DNA of 64,000 nucleotides, taken from Subtercola vilae. Lineage in GTDB: Bacteria; Actinomycetota; Actinomycetes; Actinomycetales; Microbacteriaceae. The notes below the pieces were generated by a model. The model was given only the letters and a program-made list of their open reading frames with translations, was not told the DNA's origin and searched no databases. This document shows, in pieces, positions 29,008-40,435 of this stretch. A program made the position numbers and the translations under genes. The stretch spans positions 122,058-186,057 of the forward strand of contig NZ_QYRT01000002.1 of the NCBI RefSeq assembly GCF_004923255.1. Direction: 5' to 3'. Position 1 is the first letter of the stretch. Each line of letters opens with the position of its first letter.

Positions 29008-29967
29008 TCAGAACGAGAACGGGAAGATACGCAGCAGCGGGTCGATGGCGATGGCCAGAAAGAGGATGGTCAGGTACGTGATCGACGCGTGGAACACGCG
29101 CATCGGCCGAACCTCGGTGTGGTGAATCGCGGTGTTGTAGAGCCGGTGCGTTTCGTAGATGAACCAGCCACCAGCTGCCACCGCCGCGACCGAATAGACG
29201 ATGCCCATCGACGCCACCGGCACGAGCAGTAGCGAGCACGCCACCGTCGCCCACGCGTACAGAATGGTCTGCAGCCCGACGACCGCGCGGCCACGGATGA
29301 CGGCCAGCATGGGCACGCCGACCGACTTGTAGTCGTCGCGGTACCGCATCGACAGCGGCCAGTAGTGCGGCGGGGTCCAGAGAAAGATCACGCCGAACAG
29401 AATCCAGGCCGGCCAGTCGAGCGAGTTCGTGACGGCAGCCCAGCCGATGAGCACCGGCATACAGCCCGCGGTGCCACCCCAGATGATGTTCTGCGCCGTG
29501 TGCCGTTTCAGGATGATCGTGTAGACGACCGCGTACAAGAAGATTGCGATGACCGACAGCAGCGCGGCGAACCAGTTGACGAGCAACCCGAACCACAGCG
29601 TCGACACCACGGCCAGAACCCACGCGAACACCAGTGCCTGTCGGTCGGTGAGCTCACCGGTGACGAGCGGGCGACCCTGGGTGCGGTTCATGACGCGGTC
29701 GATGTCGCGGTCGACGTAGCAGTTGAACGCCCCGGCGCTGCCGGCGCTGAGCGCACCACCGATGAGCGTCGCCAGAACGAGCCACAGGTTCGGGATGCCC
29801 CCTTGGGCCAGAATCATGACGGGAGCAGTGGTCACGAGCAGCAGTTCCATGACCCGCGGCTTGGTGAGCGCTATGTAGGCCCTGACTTTCTGCCCCGCAG
29901 AAATTCGCGGACGCCCGAGTCGACCCTCTACAGCTACGTCCATTGCTCCTCTAACTGCGTTTGACAT
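29008..29967 (-). CDS. ctaB: Protohaem IX farnesyltransferase (haem O synthase)
   Basis: A 319-residue UbiA-family prenyltransferase converting haem B to haem O. It has about nine membrane segments and the two Asp-rich prenyl-diphosphate loops: [20 protein letters not shown] (about residues 82-101) and [13 protein letters not shown]. The [17 protein letters not shown] segment is diagnostic. CtaA then oxidises its product. It is divergent from tkt, the usual actinobacterial arrangement. An alternative start is the ATG nine codons in. Confidence 0.94.
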   Translation of the reverse strand: MSNAVRGAMDVAVEGRLGRPRISAGQKVRAYIALTKPRVMELLLVTTAPVMILAQGGIPNLWLVLATLIGGALSAGSAGAFNCYVDRDIDRVMNRTQGRPLVTGELTDRQALVFAWVLAVVSTLWFGLLVNWFAALLSVIAIFLYAVVYTIILKRHTAQNIIWGGTAGCMPVLIGWAAVTNSLDWPAWILFGVIFLWTPPHYWPLSMRYRDDYKSVGVPMLAVIRGRAVVGLQTILYAWATVACSLLLVPVASMGIVYSVAAVAAGGWFIYETHRLYNTAIHHTEVRPMRVFHASITYLTILFLAIAIDPLLRIFPFSF

Positions 29968-30038
29968 ACCTCTAGCAGTCTAGGCGAACGCTTGTTGAAG
30001 CGATGTCAAGTGTCAGGGTTCGGTACCCCGGCAATCTC

Positions 30039-30044
30039 TATACT
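30039..30044 (+). promoter_or_regulatory. -10 hexamer TATACT upstream of tkt
   Basis: TATACT is the best -10 box in the 164-base ctaB/tkt gap, giving a leader of roughly 80 bases before the GTG at 30132. No good -35 box is visible. It would drive the whole pentose phosphate operon. Confidence 0.5.
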
Positions 30045-30131
30045 GGATGAAGGGTGGGAATCACCTGCGGCTCAATGGTGCCCCGGGGCTCCCTTCCCCT
30101 CGTCCGCAATTGAAGAAGGGCTCAACACCTC

Positions 30132-32231
30132 GTGGCATCACTGCAGTGGGAATCTATTGACGACAAGGCCGTAAGCACAGCGAAAGTTCTGGCTGCTGAC
30201 GCGGTTGAAAAGGTGGGCAACGGTCACCCCGGAACGGCGATCAGCCTCGCTCCGGCCGCGTACCTGCTCTTCCAGAAGGTCATGCGACGCGACCCCAGCG
30301 ACAATGAGTGGATCGGCCGCGACCGCTTCATTCTCTCGGTGGGCCACAGCTCGCTGACCCAGTACATCCAGCTGTACCTCGGCGGCTACGGCCTCGAGCT
30401 CGACGACCTGAAGAAGCTGCGCACGTGGGGCTCGCTCACACCGGGTCACCCCGAGTATGGCCACACCGACGGCGTGGAGATCACCACCGGCCCGCTCGGC
30501 CAGGGGCTCGCCTCCGCCGTGGGTTTCGCCTACGCCTCGCGTTTCGAGCGTGGCCTGTTCGACCCGGATGCCGCACCCGGCACGAGCCCGTTCGATCACT
30601 TCGTCTACACGATCGCCGGCGACGGTGACATGGAGGAGGGCGTCACCAACGAGTCGTCTTCTCTCGCCGGTCACCAGCAGCTCGGCAACCTGATTGCGTT
30701 CTACGACTCGAACCAGATCTCGATCGAAGACGACACCAATATCGCGTTCACCGAAGACGTGCACGCGCGCTTCGAGGCGCTGCACTGGCACGTGCAGGTC
30801 GTCGACTGGAAGAAGACCGGCGTGTACGTCGAAGACGTCGCCGCGCTGTTCGACGCCATCGAGGTGGCTAAGGCCGAGACGTCGAAGCCCAGCCTGATCA
30901 TCTTGAAGACCATCATCGGCTGGCCGAGCCCGAAGAAGCAGAACACGGGTAAAATCCACGGTTCGGCTCTCGGCGCAGACGAACTCAAGGGCCTCAAGGA
31001 GGTTCTCGGCTTCAACCCCGACGAAACGTTCGAGGTGGCCGATGAGGTCATCAGCCACACTCGTGAGGCACTGACTCGCGGCACCGCCGCCCACGAGGAG
31101 TGGCAGGTCGGGTTCGATGCCTGGGCCGCAGCGAACCCCGAGAAGAAGGTGCTTCTCGACCGCGTTCTCACGGGCGATCTGCCCGAGGGCTTCGATGACG
31201 TTCTGCCCGTGTTCGAGGCCGGCAAAGAGGTTTCGACTCGAGCCGCCTCCGGCAAGGTCATCAACGCCATCGCGGGCATCATGCCCGAGTTCTGGGGTGG
31301 GTCTGCCGACCTCGCCGAGTCGAACAACACGACCATCGAGTCGGGCGCCTCGTTCGTACCGGCCGAGCACTCGACCCACGAGTGGACGGGCAACAAGTAC
31401 GGTCGCGTACTGCACTTCGGTATTCGTGAGCACGCGATGGCGTCGATCCTGAACGGTATCGTGCTGCACGGCAACACGCGCCCGTTCGGTGGCACATTCC
31501 TGATCTTCTCTGACTACATGCGCCCCGCCGTACGCCTCGCTGCGCTCATGAAGGCACCGTCGATCTTCGTCTGGACGCATGACTCCGTCGCGCTCGGTGA
31601 AGACGGCCCCACCCACCAGCCCATCGAGCAGCTCTCGACGCTTCGTGCGATCCCGGGACTCGACGTGGTTCGTCCCGGTGACGCGAATGAGGTCGCCTGG
31701 GCATGGAAGACGATCCTCGAACGCCGTAAAGGCCCCGCTGGCATCGCACTGACCCGCCAGAACATCCCCGTCTATGCACGCGGTGAGGGCGACGCCGAAG
31801 GCGAGACCTTCGCGTCGGCGAAGAACGTCTCGAAGGGTGCGTATGTGCTCGCCGAGGCGCCGAACGGCACGCCCGACGTGATCTTCATCGCGACGGGTTC
31901 CGAGGTTCAGATCGCCGTCGAAGCGCGCGAACTGCTGAAGGCAGACGGGATCAACGCCCGCGTTGTTTCCGCTCCGTCGCTGGAGTGGTTCGAGGAGCAG
32001 AGCGCGGAGTACAGAGAGAGCGTTCTGCCGAAGGCCGTCAAGGCCCGCGTCTCTATCGAGGCCGGCCTGTCACTGACCTGGCGTTCATACGTCGGTGACG
32101 CCGGCAAGAGCGTCTCGATCGAGCACTTCGGTGCATCCGCTGACTACAAGACCCTGTTCCGCGAATTCGGCATGACCACCGGCGCCGCCATCGAAGCCGC
32201 CAAGACGTCGCTCGCCGGCCTTTCACTCTGA
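30132..32231 (+). CDS. tkt: Transketolase
   Basis: A 699-residue thiamine-diphosphate enzyme moving two-carbon units in the non-oxidative pentose phosphate pathway. The N-domain has [13 protein letters not shown] and HSSLTQY; the ThDP site is [14 protein letters not shown] (GDG motif) with the N in [12 protein letters not shown]. The middle domain has [20 protein letters not shown] and [20 protein letters not shown]. Length is normal. The GTG at 30132 follows GAAGAAGGG. First gene of tkt-tal-pgi-zwf-opcA-pgl. Confidence 0.96.
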   Translation: MASLQWESIDDKAVSTAKVLAADAVEKVGNGHPGTAISLAPAAYLLFQKVMRRDPSDNEWIGRDRFILSVGHSSLTQYIQLYLGGYGLELDDLKKLRTWGSLTPGHPEYGHTDGVEITTGPLGQGLASAVGFAYASRFERGLFDPDAAPGTSPFDHFVYTIAGDGDMEEGVTNESSSLAGHQQLGNLIAFYDSNQISIEDDTNIAFTEDVHARFEALHWHVQVVDWKKTGVYVEDVAALFDAIEVAKAETSKPSLIILKTIIGWPSPKKQNTGKIHGSALGADELKGLKEVLGFNPDETFEVADEVISHTREALTRGTAAHEEWQVGFDAWAAANPEKKVLLDRVLTGDLPEGFDDVLPVFEAGKEVSTRAASGKVINAIAGIMPEFWGGSADLAESNNTTIESGASFVPAEHSTHEWTGNKYGRVLHFGIREHAMASILNGIVLHGNTRPFGGTFLIFSDYMRPAVRLAALMKAPSIFVWTHDSVALGEDGPTHQPIEQLSTLRAIPGLDVVRPGDANEVAWAWKTILERRKGPAGIALTRQNIPVYARGEGDAEGETFASAKNVSKGAYVLAEAPNGTPDVIFIATGSEVQIAVEARELLKADGINARVVSAPSLEWFEEQSAEYRESVLPKAVKARVSIEAGLSLTWRSYVGDAGKSVSIEHFGASADYKTLFREFGMTTGAAIEAAKTSLAGLSL

Positions 32232-32256
32232 TTTTCGATTTCAAGGAGAAAAACAA

Positions 32257-33393
32257 ATGACTGATACAGAAACCACCACTCCCACCGCTCAGCTGTCAGC
32301 CGTCGGTGTCAGTATCTGGCTCGACGACCTCTCGCGCGAGCGTCTGCGCACCGACAACCTGCAGAAGCTCATCGCCGAGAAGAACGTCGTGGGCGTCACC
32401 ACCAACCCGTCGATCTTCGCTTCGGCCCTGGCCAAGGGTGAGGCCTACGACGAGCAGGTTCGCGAGCTCGCCGCCAAGAACTTCACCGTCACCGACGCTG
32501 TATTCGAGATCACCACGAGCGATGTGGCGCAGGGTTGCGACATCTTCCGCCCGATCTACGACGCCACGAACGGCTTCGACGGCCGTGTGTCGATCGAGGT
32601 CGAGCCCGGCTTCGCCAACGATGCCGCCGCCACCATCACGCAGGCCAAAGAGCTGTTCGACAAGGTGAACAAAGAGAACGTGCTCATCAAGATTCCTGCG
32701 ACGATCGAGGGTCTCGAGGCCATCACGGCCACCATTGCGGCCGGCATCAGCGTGAACGTGACGCTGATCTTCAGCCTCGATCGGTACCGCGACGTCATCA
32801 ATGCGTACCTGGCGGGCCTCGAGCAGGCCCAGGCCGCCGGCATCGACCTCTCGAAGATCCACTCGGTCGCTTCGTTCTTCGTGTCGCGCGTCGACACCGA
32901 GATCGACAAGCGTCTCGTCGCCATTGGTACCGAAGACGCCCTCGCGTTGAAGAGCAAGGCCGGCGTCGCCAACGCACAGCTGGCCTACGAGGTCTACGAG
33001 CAGACCTTCACCACCGAGCGCGCGAAGGTTCTCCTCGCTGCCGGTGCCAACAAGCAGCGCCCCCTCTGGGCCTCCACCGGTGTGAAGGACCCCGATGTTC
33101 TCGACACGACCTACGTGGTCGAGCTCGCGGCGCCCGAGGTTGTCAACACCATGCCCGAGAAGACCCTCGACGCCACGTTCGATCACGGCGTCGTCGCCGG
33201 CAACACCATCTCCGGCAGCTACGCCACGGCCAACAAGGTTCTCGACGCCATCGCGGCGCAGGGCATCTCGTACGCCGAGGTCACCGAGTTGCTCGAGAAG
33301 GAAGGCGTCGAGAAGTTCATCGTGTCGTGGAACGAACTGCTCGAAACCGTTCAGACGGCACTCGACGGCGCCAAGAGCGCCGACAACGCATGA
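32257..33393 (+). CDS. tal: Transaldolase
   Basis: A 378-residue transaldolase transferring a dihydroxyacetone unit from sedoheptulose-7-phosphate. It has [13 protein letters not shown], the Schiff-base Lys in [21 protein letters not shown] and the C-terminal [12 protein letters not shown]. This is the long actinobacterial type, typically next to tkt. A strong ribosome binding site (AAGGAG) precedes the ATG, 25 bases after tkt. Its stop overlaps the pgi start. Confidence 0.96.
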   Translation: MTDTETTTPTAQLSAVGVSIWLDDLSRERLRTDNLQKLIAEKNVVGVTTNPSIFASALAKGEAYDEQVRELAAKNFTVTDAVFEITTSDVAQGCDIFRPIYDATNGFDGRVSIEVEPGFANDAAATITQAKELFDKVNKENVLIKIPATIEGLEAITATIAAGISVNVTLIFSLDRYRDVINAYLAGLEQAQAAGIDLSKIHSVASFFVSRVDTEIDKRLVAIGTEDALALKSKAGVANAQLAYEVYEQTFTTERAKVLLAAGANKQRPLWASTGVKDPDVLDTTYVVELAAPEVVNTMPEKTLDATFDHGVVAGNTISGSYATANKVLDAIAAQGISYAEVTELLEKEGVEKFIVSWNELLETVQTALDGAKSADNA

Positions 33394-35000
33394 GCGTTCG
33401 CGTCCATGTCACGGGCGCTGCTGCGGTAGCTGTCGAGACACACGTCGGGCAGCTGGTCAGTGACCTCGTGGCCTCGAGCATCACCGGGCTCGACCCGGCG
33501 CTCTGGGGCCCCGAGGCCGAGGCAGAGGCGTCGCAGCGTCTCGGCTGGACCGAAGCGGTCTCGATCTCGCGGCCGCTTGTCGCCGAGATCGAGGCGCTTC
33601 GCGCTGAGCTGATCGCCACAGGCGTGAACCACATCGTTCTCGCGGGGATGGGTGGTTCGTCGCTCGCTCCCGAGGTCATCACCCGCACGGCCGGCGTCGA
33701 GCTGACTGTGCTCGATTCGACAGCCCCCACGCAGGTCGAGGCGGCCCTCGCCGACCGCCTCGCCACGACCGTGCTCGTGGTCTCGTCGAAGTCGGGTTCG
33801 ACCGTCGAGACCGACAGCCAGAAGCGCTCGTACGAGAAGGCGTTCCGAGACATCGGAATCGACCCGAAAGAGCGCATCATCGTCGTGACCGACCCCGGTT
33901 CGCCTCTCGAGGCATCCGCTCGTGCCGACGGCTACCGCGTGTTCACCGCAGACCCCACCGTGGGCGGCCGGTTCTCCGCGCTGACCGCGTTCGGCCTCGT
34001 GCCGTCGGGGCTCGCAGGTGCCGACATAGGCGAGCTGCTCGACGAAGCCGAGGCAATCGAGCTGTACCTGGCCACTGACGACGCCGACAACCCCGGGCTC
34101 ATCCTCGGGGCTGCCATCGCCGGCACTTCTCCCCTGAAGAACAAGCTGGGCATCGTGGCCGACGGAACCCACATCGTGGGCTTCGGTGACTGGGTCGAAC
34201 AGCTGATCGCCGAGTCGACGGGAAAGATCGGCCGCGGTCTGCTGCCGGTCGTTCTCGACACGACGTCGCCCGAGCTCACCGAGAAGCTCGACGACGTGCA
34301 GATCGTGCGCCTGGTGAAAGATGCCGACCAGTTCCACCTGTTCCCGCAGAACCGCCACGAGGGCGAGATTCTCATGAGCGGTTCGCTCGGCGGAATGATT
34401 CTCGCGTGGGAGTACGCCGTGGCTGTCGCCGGGCGCCTGCTCGGCATCAACCCGTTCGACCAGCCCGACGTGGAGTCGGCTAAGGTCGCCACGCGCGGCC
34501 TGCTCGACGCGCAGCCTGCGCCCGAAGCCCCGGCGTTCACAGCCGGCGGCATCGAGGTTCGGGGTACCGCATCGGTCGTCTCCGGTGTCGACTCCATCGC
34601 AGCCGCTGTGTCAGCCCTGTTGGCCGAGACGCCGACCGACGGGTATGTGTCGATCCAGGCATATGTCGACCGGCTCTCGCTCCCCCAGCTCGTTGAGCTG
34701 CGAGATGCCCTCGCGTCGAAGATCGCTCGCCCAGTGACGTTCGGCTGGGGCCCTCGGTTTCTGCACTCGACCGGTCAGTTCCACAAGGGCGGCCCCGCCG
34801 TCGGCGTGTTCCTGCAGATCACCGAGAACGCGCCCAGCGATCTCACCATTCCCGAGCGGCCGTTCACCTTCGGCCAGCTCATAAAGGCCCAGGCAGCGGG
34901 TGACGCGGCTGTTCTCGAACAGCACGGCCGCCCGGTTCTGCGGCTCAACCTGACCGACCCCGCCGTCAACGTCTCGACGTTGTTCGACGCCGTCAAATAA
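33390..35000 (+). CDS. pgi: Glucose-6-phosphate isomerase
   Basis: A 536-residue isomerase of glucose-6-phosphate and fructose-6-phosphate. The SIS fold shows [24 protein letters not shown] (phosphate loop), and the late [19 protein letters not shown] with catalytic His and Lys. This is the long variant fused-like to transaldolase in some organisms; here the genes stay separate but overlap by four bases (ATGA). Its presence between tal and zwf links the pathway to glycolysis, allowing recycling of fructose-6-phosphate. Confidence 0.94.
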   Translation: MSVRVHVTGAAAVAVETHVGQLVSDLVASSITGLDPALWGPEAEAEASQRLGWTEAVSISRPLVAEIEALRAELIATGVNHIVLAGMGGSSLAPEVITRTAGVELTVLDSTAPTQVEAALADRLATTVLVVSSKSGSTVETDSQKRSYEKAFRDIGIDPKERIIVVTDPGSPLEASARADGYRVFTADPTVGGRFSALTAFGLVPSGLAGADIGELLDEAEAIELYLATDDADNPGLILGAAIAGTSPLKNKLGIVADGTHIVGFGDWVEQLIAESTGKIGRGLLPVVLDTTSPELTEKLDDVQIVRLVKDADQFHLFPQNRHEGEILMSGSLGGMILAWEYAVAVAGRLLGINPFDQPDVESAKVATRGLLDAQPAPEAPAFTAGGIEVRGTASVVSGVDSIAAAVSALLAETPTDGYVSIQAYVDRLSLPQLVELRDALASKIARPVTFGWGPRFLHSTGQFHKGGPAVGVFLQITENAPSDLTIPERPFTFGQLIKAQAAGDAAVLEQHGRPVLRLNLTDPAVNVSTLFDAVK

Positions 35001-35027
35001 CGATCCAGCGCTCACCCGAAGCGTCAC

Positions 35028-35039
35028 TGTACTAGTACA
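35028..35039. promoter_or_regulatory. 12-base palindrome before zwf
   Basis: TGTACTAGTACA is a perfect palindrome ending one base before the zwf ribosome binding site AGGAGC. It falls in the only sizeable gap (48 bases) of the pentose phosphate operon. It could be an operator, a processing site, or chance. Confidence 0.3.
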
Positions 35040-35048
35040 AGGAGCAAG

Positions 35049-36590
35049 ATGCCCCCGGTAGAAATCACTCCGGATTACAATCCGCTCAGACTTGCGAAAG
35101 ACCGCCGACTCAACCGCATCGCGGGGCCCAGCGCCCTCGTGATCTTCGGTGTGACCGGCGACCTCTCCCGCAAGAAACTGATGCCAGCGGTTTACGATCT
35201 GGCCAGCCGGGGGCTCTTGCCTCCAGGCTTCTCGCTCGTCGGGTTCGCCCGCCGCGACTGGGAAGACCAAGACTTCGAGCGCGTCGTTCACGACGCCGTC
35301 AAAGAGTACGCGCGCACGCCCTTCGATGAAGACGTGTGGCGCCAGCTGTCGGAGGGTATCCGTTTCGTCTCGGGCGAATTCGACGATGACCAGGCGTTCG
35401 TGCACCTGAAAGAGACCATCGCCGAGCTGGACGCCCACCGGGGCACCATGGGCAACCACGCGTTCTACCTCTCTATCCCCCCGAAGGCGTTCCCGCTGGT
35501 CACCGAGCAGCTTCGACGTTCTGGCCTCGCTCACCCGGAGCCCGGCCAGTGGCGCCGCGTGGTCATCGAGAAGCCGTTCGGCAGCGACCTGAAGACGGCT
35601 CGTGAGCTGAACGATGTGGTCGAATCGGTGTTCGCACCTGACGACGTCTTTCGCATCGACCACTATCTCGGCAAAGAGACCGTGCAGAACATCCTCGCTC
35701 TGCGCTTCGCGAACCAGCTCTACGAGCCCATCTGGAACGCAAACTACGTCGACCACGTGCAGATCACGATGGCCGAAGACATCGGCGTTGGCGGCCGGGC
35801 CGGCTACTACGATGGCATCGGCGCGGCACGCGACGTCATCCAGAACCACCTGCTTCAGCTCATGGCCCTCACCGCAATGGAAGAGCCCATCTCGTTCAAC
35901 GCCGCAGACCTGCGTGCCGAGAAGGAGAAGGTGCTGGCGGCTGTCAAGCTTCCCGAAGACCTCAGCCATTCCACGGCTCGAGGCCAGTATTCGAGCGGCT
36001 GGCAGGGCGGTGAGTACGTGCCCGGCTTCCTCGAAGAAGACGGTATGAACCCCGACTCGACCACCGAGACCTATGCCGCGGTGCGCCTCGACATCGCCAC
36101 CCGTCGCTGGAACGGCGTGCCGTTCTATCTGCGTGCGGGCAAGCGCCTCGGCCGCCGCGTCACTGAGATCGCCGTGGTGTTCAAGCGTGCGCCCCAGCAC
36201 CTCTTCGCTGAGGCTCAGACGTCTGAGCTCGGCTCGAATGCCCTCGTCATCAGGGTTCAGCCCGACGAGGGTGTGACCATCCGGTTCGGCTCGAAGGTGC
36301 CCGGTGCCGGTGTTCAGGTGCGCGACGTGACCATGGACTTCGGTTATGGCCACGCGTTCACCGAGGCCTCCCCCGAGGCCTACGAACGCCTGATCCTCGA
36401 CGTTCTGCTCGGTGACCCGCCCCTCTTCCCACGCCACCAGGAGGTGGAGCTGTCGTGGAAGATCCTCGACCCCATCGAGGAGTACTGGGCGACGCAGGGC
36501 CAGCCCGACCAGTACCGCCCCGGAACTTGGGGCCCCGACTCGGCCGATGAACTTCTTTCCCGCGACGGCAGAACCTGGAGACGCCCGTGA
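35049..36590 (+). CDS. zwf: Glucose-6-phosphate 1-dehydrogenase
   Basis: A 513-residue enzyme for the first oxidative step of the pentose phosphate pathway, producing NADPH. The Rossmann motif is GVTGDLSRKKLMPAVYDLA, followed by EKPFGSDLKTA and the catalytic signature RIDHYLGKETVQN with the base His. AKTY-like RAGKRLGRR lies further on. The ATG follows AAGGAG. It overlaps opcA by four bases, in keeping with OpcA being its assembly factor. Confidence 0.97.
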   Translation: MPPVEITPDYNPLRLAKDRRLNRIAGPSALVIFGVTGDLSRKKLMPAVYDLASRGLLPPGFSLVGFARRDWEDQDFERVVHDAVKEYARTPFDEDVWRQLSEGIRFVSGEFDDDQAFVHLKETIAELDAHRGTMGNHAFYLSIPPKAFPLVTEQLRRSGLAHPEPGQWRRVVIEKPFGSDLKTARELNDVVESVFAPDDVFRIDHYLGKETVQNILALRFANQLYEPIWNANYVDHVQITMAEDIGVGGRAGYYDGIGAARDVIQNHLLQLMALTAMEEPISFNAADLRAEKEKVLAAVKLPEDLSHSTARGQYSSGWQGGEYVPGFLEEDGMNPDSTTETYAAVRLDIATRRWNGVPFYLRAGKRLGRRVTEIAVVFKRAPQHLFAEAQTSELGSNALVIRVQPDEGVTIRFGSKVPGAGVQVRDVTMDFGYGHAFTEASPEAYERLILDVLLGDPPLFPRHQEVELSWKILDPIEEYWATQGQPDQYRPGTWGPDSADELLSRDGRTWRRP

Positions 36591-37561
36591 TCGTCGACTT
36601 TCCCGACACCAATACCAGCAAGATCTCGAAAGCCCTCGTCAAGATTCGTGAAGAGGGTGGCGCTGTCGCCCTCGGGCGTGTTCTGACGCTGGTCATCCGC
36701 ACGAGCCTGGGGCACGAAGAGGAGGCCATCGAGGCCGCCAACGACGCCTCGCGCGAGCATCCGATGCGCGTCATCGTCGTGTCGACCGACAGCGAGACCG
36801 ACGGTGCCCGCAGTGGTCGCGGTGCGCGACTGGATGCCCAGATCCGCGTCGGTGGCGACGCAGGCGCCAGCGAGGTCGTGTTACTCAAGGCCTACGGCGC
36901 AGCCGCCTCAGACGAAGAAGGCCTCGTCACCGGTCTGCTTCTGCCCGATGCACCCGTCGTGGTCTGGTGGCCCGGCGAGAGCCCCGAGAAGGCGTCGACG
37001 TCGAGCCTCGGCCGCATCGCCCAGCGCCGCATCACCGACGCGTCGAACCACCCGAACCCGGTCGAGTCGCTGATCCGTCTCTCAGAGACGTATGCGCCCG
37101 GCGACACCGACTTCGCGTGGACTCGCCTCACCCTGTGGAGGGCGCAGCTCGCAGCTGTGCTCGACCAGCCCCCGTATGAGCCGGTCACCGCGGTCGAGGT
37201 TCAGGGAGCATCCGATTCTCCCTCCACTCTGCTGCTCGCGGCCTGGCTCGGTCACCAGCTGAAGGTGCCGGTCACGTACGGCCTCACCCAGCGGGCGAAC
37301 GGGTCGAGCGGCATTCACAGTGTCAAGCTCGTTCGCGAGTCGGGCACCATCGACCTGACGCGCGAGATTCCCAACGTGGCGACGCTCATTCAGCCCAATC
37401 AGCCCACACACGACCTCGCCCTACCACGTCGCAACCTCCGTGACTGCCTGGCCGAAGAACTGCGCAGGCTCGACCCTGACGACCTGTATGGTGAAGTGAT
37501 CTCCGTTGGGCTCGCTGAGCTCTTCGAATCGACTGAAGTAGGCTTCCAAAGCCGTTCCTAA
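36587..37561 (+). CDS. opcA: G6PDH assembly protein OpcA
   Basis: A 324-residue protein needed for active, oligomeric glucose-6-phosphate dehydrogenase in cyanobacteria and actinobacteria. The central VVVWWPGESPEKAS segment, RRITDASNHPNP, WTRLTLWRAQLAAVLDQP and the DLALPRRNLRDCLAEELRRLDPDDLYGEVI C-terminus match the family. The GTG start overlaps the zwf stop (GTGA). It has no catalytic motif. Confidence 0.94.
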   Translation: MIVDFPDTNTSKISKALVKIREEGGAVALGRVLTLVIRTSLGHEEEAIEAANDASREHPMRVIVVSTDSETDGARSGRGARLDAQIRVGGDAGASEVVLLKAYGAAASDEEGLVTGLLLPDAPVVVWWPGESPEKASTSSLGRIAQRRITDASNHPNPVESLIRLSETYAPGDTDFAWTRLTLWRAQLAAVLDQPPYEPVTAVEVQGASDSPSTLLLAAWLGHQLKVPVTYGLTQRANGSSGIHSVKLVRESGTIDLTREIPNVATLIQPNQPTHDLALPRRNLRDCLAEELRRLDPDDLYGEVISVGLAELFESTEVGFQSRS

Positions 37562-37583
37562 GTAGCTGTGAAGGCTGGAATCA

Positions 37584-38354
37584 ATGACAACAGACCGTCG
37601 TGTTCTCGTTCATCCCGATAAAGACTCTTTGGCCGGGGCTGTAGCCGCCCGGTTCATCACAAAGATCATCGACATCCTTGACGAGTACGACGAAGCTCAT
37701 GTCGTGCTGAGCGGCGGTAGCGTGAATACCGCCGTTCTGGCAGCCATCAAGAACTCGCCGGCGCAAAACAACGTCGACTGGCATCGCATCAGTTTCTGGT
37801 GGGGCGACGAGCGTTTCGTCGAGGCGTCCAGCGCCGATCGCAACGACCTGCAGGCCCGCGAGGCTCTGCTGAACCACATCCCGGTCGATGAGGCGAAGAT
37901 TCACGCCTTCGCCTCCACCGACCAGATCGCCGATATCGACGAGGCAGCGGCCGACTATGCCCGCCAGCTCGACGAGGCGGCTCCGGATGGCGCACGGTAC
38001 CCGCGCTTCGACATCATGTTTCTCGGAGTTGGCCCCGACGGTCACATCGCGTCGCTGTTCCCCGGCCTCGCTGGAATTCGCGAGACCGAGAAGACCGTCG
38101 TCTCGGTGCTGAACTCCCCCAAGCCGCCGCCGCTGCGGCTCAGCCTCACCCTCCCGGTCATCCAGTCGGCCGACCGCATCTGGCTGGTCATGGCCGGCGC
38201 CGACAAGGCGTCACCTCTCGGGCTCGCCCTCGCCGGTGCATCCATCGAAGAGGTGCCAGCTGCCGGTGCCCAGGGCCGCAAGCGCACTGTCTTCTTCGTC
38301 GACAAAGACGCTGCCGCCGAGGTGCCCGAAAGCCTCATCGCGCCTTCGTACTGA
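37584..38354 (+). CDS. pgl: 6-phosphogluconolactonase
   Basis: A 256-residue DevB-type lactonase for the second oxidative step. It has VVLSGGSVNTAVLAAI, FWWGDERFVEASSADRN, FLGVGPDGHIASLFPG and a C-terminal VFFVDKDAA. The ATG lies 22 bases after opcA. It is the last gene of the pentose phosphate operon; 6-phosphogluconate dehydrogenase is not in this window. Confidence 0.95.
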   Translation: MTTDRRVLVHPDKDSLAGAVAARFITKIIDILDEYDEAHVVLSGGSVNTAVLAAIKNSPAQNNVDWHRISFWWGDERFVEASSADRNDLQAREALLNHIPVDEAKIHAFASTDQIADIDEAAADYARQLDEAAPDGARYPRFDIMFLGVGPDGHIASLFPGLAGIRETEKTVVSVLNSPKPPPLRLSLTLPVIQSADRIWLVMAGADKASPLGLALAGASIEEVPAAGAQGRKRTVFFVDKDAAAEVPESLIAPSY

Positions 38355-38479
38355 GTCTGTTCGGGCGAAAGCGGCGTAATAGACAGGCCCATCCCGACTC
38401 TCTCATATGGGTGGAGAACGTCTTCGCTCGCGAGCGATTGTGTAAGCGAACGCTCGATGTCGCGTGAGTGAGCGTGGGT

Positions 38480-40345
38480 ATGAAGTTTCGAAGCATGGGT
38501 TTGGTTGGCATTGTGGCCGTTGCGCTGTTGTCGGGTGGAGTGTCACCTGCCTTGGCGACGACGACCCCGGGGGTTTCAGGCTTTTGGGGGTGGGGTGACA
38601 ACGGCAATTCCTGGGGCGCGCATCCAACCACCATTGGCGTTATGGGCGATGGAACCAACGCGCAGCGTGGCACGCCAGAAGCACTGAGTCTCTGGGGCAC
38701 TGACGTTCTCGATGTGTCGAGTTCGAGATATCACACCCTTGCGCTGAAGCGTGACGGATCGGTGCTCGCTTCCGGCTATGGATACTGGGGCGAACTGGGT
38801 GACGGGGGCATGACCCCGTCTGTGAGCCCTGTTTCAGTCGTTGGCTTAAGCGCCGGAAGTGGTGTGGTCTCGGTGAAGGCTGGTGGGTCGTTCTCGCTCG
38901 CGTTGAAGAGCGATGGTTCTGTGTGGGCATGGGGTCAAGCCGACCAGGGGCAGCAAGGTGACGGATCTGGAGTCATACACGTGGTGCCGACCCAGGTGCC
39001 CACACTTGGCGCCGGTTCGGGCGTCATCGCAATTTCCGCCGGGGCTAACCACGCTCTCGCGTTGAAGTCTGATGGGTCTGTGTGGGGCTGGGGTGACAAC
39101 GACTACGGTGACGTCGGAATTGGTACGGGATCAGGAAATGTGCTCGTTCCAGTCCAGCTCCCGTTCGGTGCTGGTAGTGGAGTGGTGCAGATCGTTGCTG
39201 CCCAGGAGTATTCGCTCGCGCTGAAGTCTGATGGGTCGGTCTGGGCCTGGGGAGACAACGAGAATGGGCAGCTGGGCGACGGATCCATCAGCAATCGGTT
39301 CGCGCCCGTTACGACAGCCTTCGGTAGTGGTAGCGGGGTCGTCTCGATTGACGGTACGAATCACTATAACCACAAGTCGGGCATCGCTGGATCCGGGTGC
39401 AAATCACGCGGGGGTGACGACGAGACCTCAATGGCGCTGAGAAGTGACGGCTCTCTGTGGGCCTGGGGGTCGAATGCCTGCGGCCAGTTCGGTTCGGGCG
39501 TGGCAGACAATGCAACTCATCCAAACCCCCTCGCTATGCCGGCGCCACTCGCCGCGGGCAGCGGTATTGTGTCAGTCTCGCTAGGCGAAGATTTCGCTCT
39601 GGCGTTGCGGAGCGACGGGTCGGTACTCTCGTGGGGCACAGATGTCTACTGTGAACAGGCCGACTGCCCTACGACGGCAATCATCGGTACCCCGAAGCCA
39701 GTGCCGGGGTTCGGCCCCACCAATGTGGCGACACTGGTGACGGCATACGATGACGGCGGCCTGGTTCTTGCGGCGCAACGATTCACGGCGTCTCTCTCGA
39801 TGAGCTCCTCACCAGTGCATTCCCACGAGGGCGACCGCGTCGATTTCTCTGTGCATCTCACCTGCGCGGCGCCCGTGCTCGGCACGACGGTGGTGCTGGA
39901 TGATCGAGGTTCACCCCTGTCGACGCTCAAGCTCGATGCGTCGGGCACGGCTGTGTTCGAAACAAGCAGTCTGCAGCCGGGACCGCATCTGATAACCGCG
40001 ACGAGTTCGCCGACCACCTCGTGTTCGGGAACCTCGGCCACCGCCACGGTGAAGGTGACCAACCCGTCGTACCTCGACGTGGTGAACCACCCGGGAACAT
40101 CAAGAGCAGGGGCCACGGTCACGTTCTCCGCGAACGTCTACTGCGCGTCACCCGGCACTCACACCGGCGTCGTGTTGTTTCATGAGAATGGCGTGCTGAT
40201 CGGTTCGGCGAACATCGATGCGTCGGGCAACGCGCTTGCTTCGTGGATCTTCAGCACGCGTGGCACACACGTCGTCACAGCCGACTACTCGGGTGACGAC
40301 GGTTGCGACCCGGCGTCGGCAGATACAGAACACGACACCAACTGA
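38480..40345 (+). CDS. Secreted RCC1-repeat protein with Ig-like domains
   Basis: A protein of about 621 residues. It starts with a Sec signal peptide ([26 protein letters not shown], cleaved near residue 26). Then come six to seven RCC1-type blades, each with a core like [23 protein letters not shown], suggesting a seven-bladed propeller (residues about 30-430). Two Ig-like domains follow (about 440-525 and 530-610), each with paired Cys. No LPxTG or membrane anchor is present, so it is probably released or held non-covalently. An alternative start is GTG at 38468. It has no functional link to the pentose phosphate genes and seems less GC-rich than they are. The function is unknown; binding or adhesion is plausible. 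Confidence 0.8.
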   Translation: MKFRSMGLVGIVAVALLSGGVSPALATTTPGVSGFWGWGDNGNSWGAHPTTIGVMGDGTNAQRGTPEALSLWGTDVLDVSSSRYHTLALKRDGSVLASGYGYWGELGDGGMTPSVSPVSVVGLSAGSGVVSVKAGGSFSLALKSDGSVWAWGQADQGQQGDGSGVIHVVPTQVPTLGAGSGVIAISAGANHALALKSDGSVWGWGDNDYGDVGIGTGSGNVLVPVQLPFGAGSGVVQIVAAQEYSLALKSDGSVWAWGDNENGQLGDGSISNRFAPVTTAFGSGSGVVSIDGTNHYNHKSGIAGSGCKSRGGDDETSMALRSDGSLWAWGSNACGQFGSGVADNATHPNPLAMPAPLAAGSGIVSVSLGEDFALALRSDGSVLSWGTDVYCEQADCPTTAIIGTPKPVPGFGPTNVATLVTAYDDGGLVLAAQRFTASLSMSSSPVHSHEGDRVDFSVHLTCAAPVLGTTVVLDDRGSPLSTLKLDASGTAVFETSSLQPGPHLITATSSPTTSCSGTSATATVKVTNPSYLDVVNHPGTSRAGATVTFSANVYCASPGTHTGVVLFHENGVLIGSANIDASGNALASWIFSTRGTHVVTADYSGDDGCDPASADTEHDTN

Positions 40346-40378
40346 TTGCCAGACGTCGGCCGGTGCCCTGTGCCCGTC

Positions 40379-40424
40379 TAACGTAAGAAGCCGCCCGGCG
40401 TGAACCGGGCGGCTTCTTACGTTA
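40379..40424. terminator. Strong bidirectional terminator, RCC1 gene / rbpA
   Basis: A perfect 20-base stem (40379-40398 with 40405-40424) and a six-base loop, between convergent genes. The arms begin TAACGTAAGAAG, giving A/T-rich flanks on both sides. Confidence 0.9.
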
Positions 40425-40435
40425 AGTGCTGAGAA

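Noticed and set aside
30138..31616. 492-codon minus-strand open frame over tkt
   Set aside because: Shadow of transketolase.
32535..33389. Upstream extension of the pgi frame through tal
   Set aside because: The added 285 residues are Arg/His-rich and lie out of frame inside tal; pgi starts at the ATGA overlap at 33390.
34611..36437. 608-codon minus-strand open frame over pgi and zwf
   Set aside because: Antisense to two clear enzymes with catalytic motifs; no recognisable fold.
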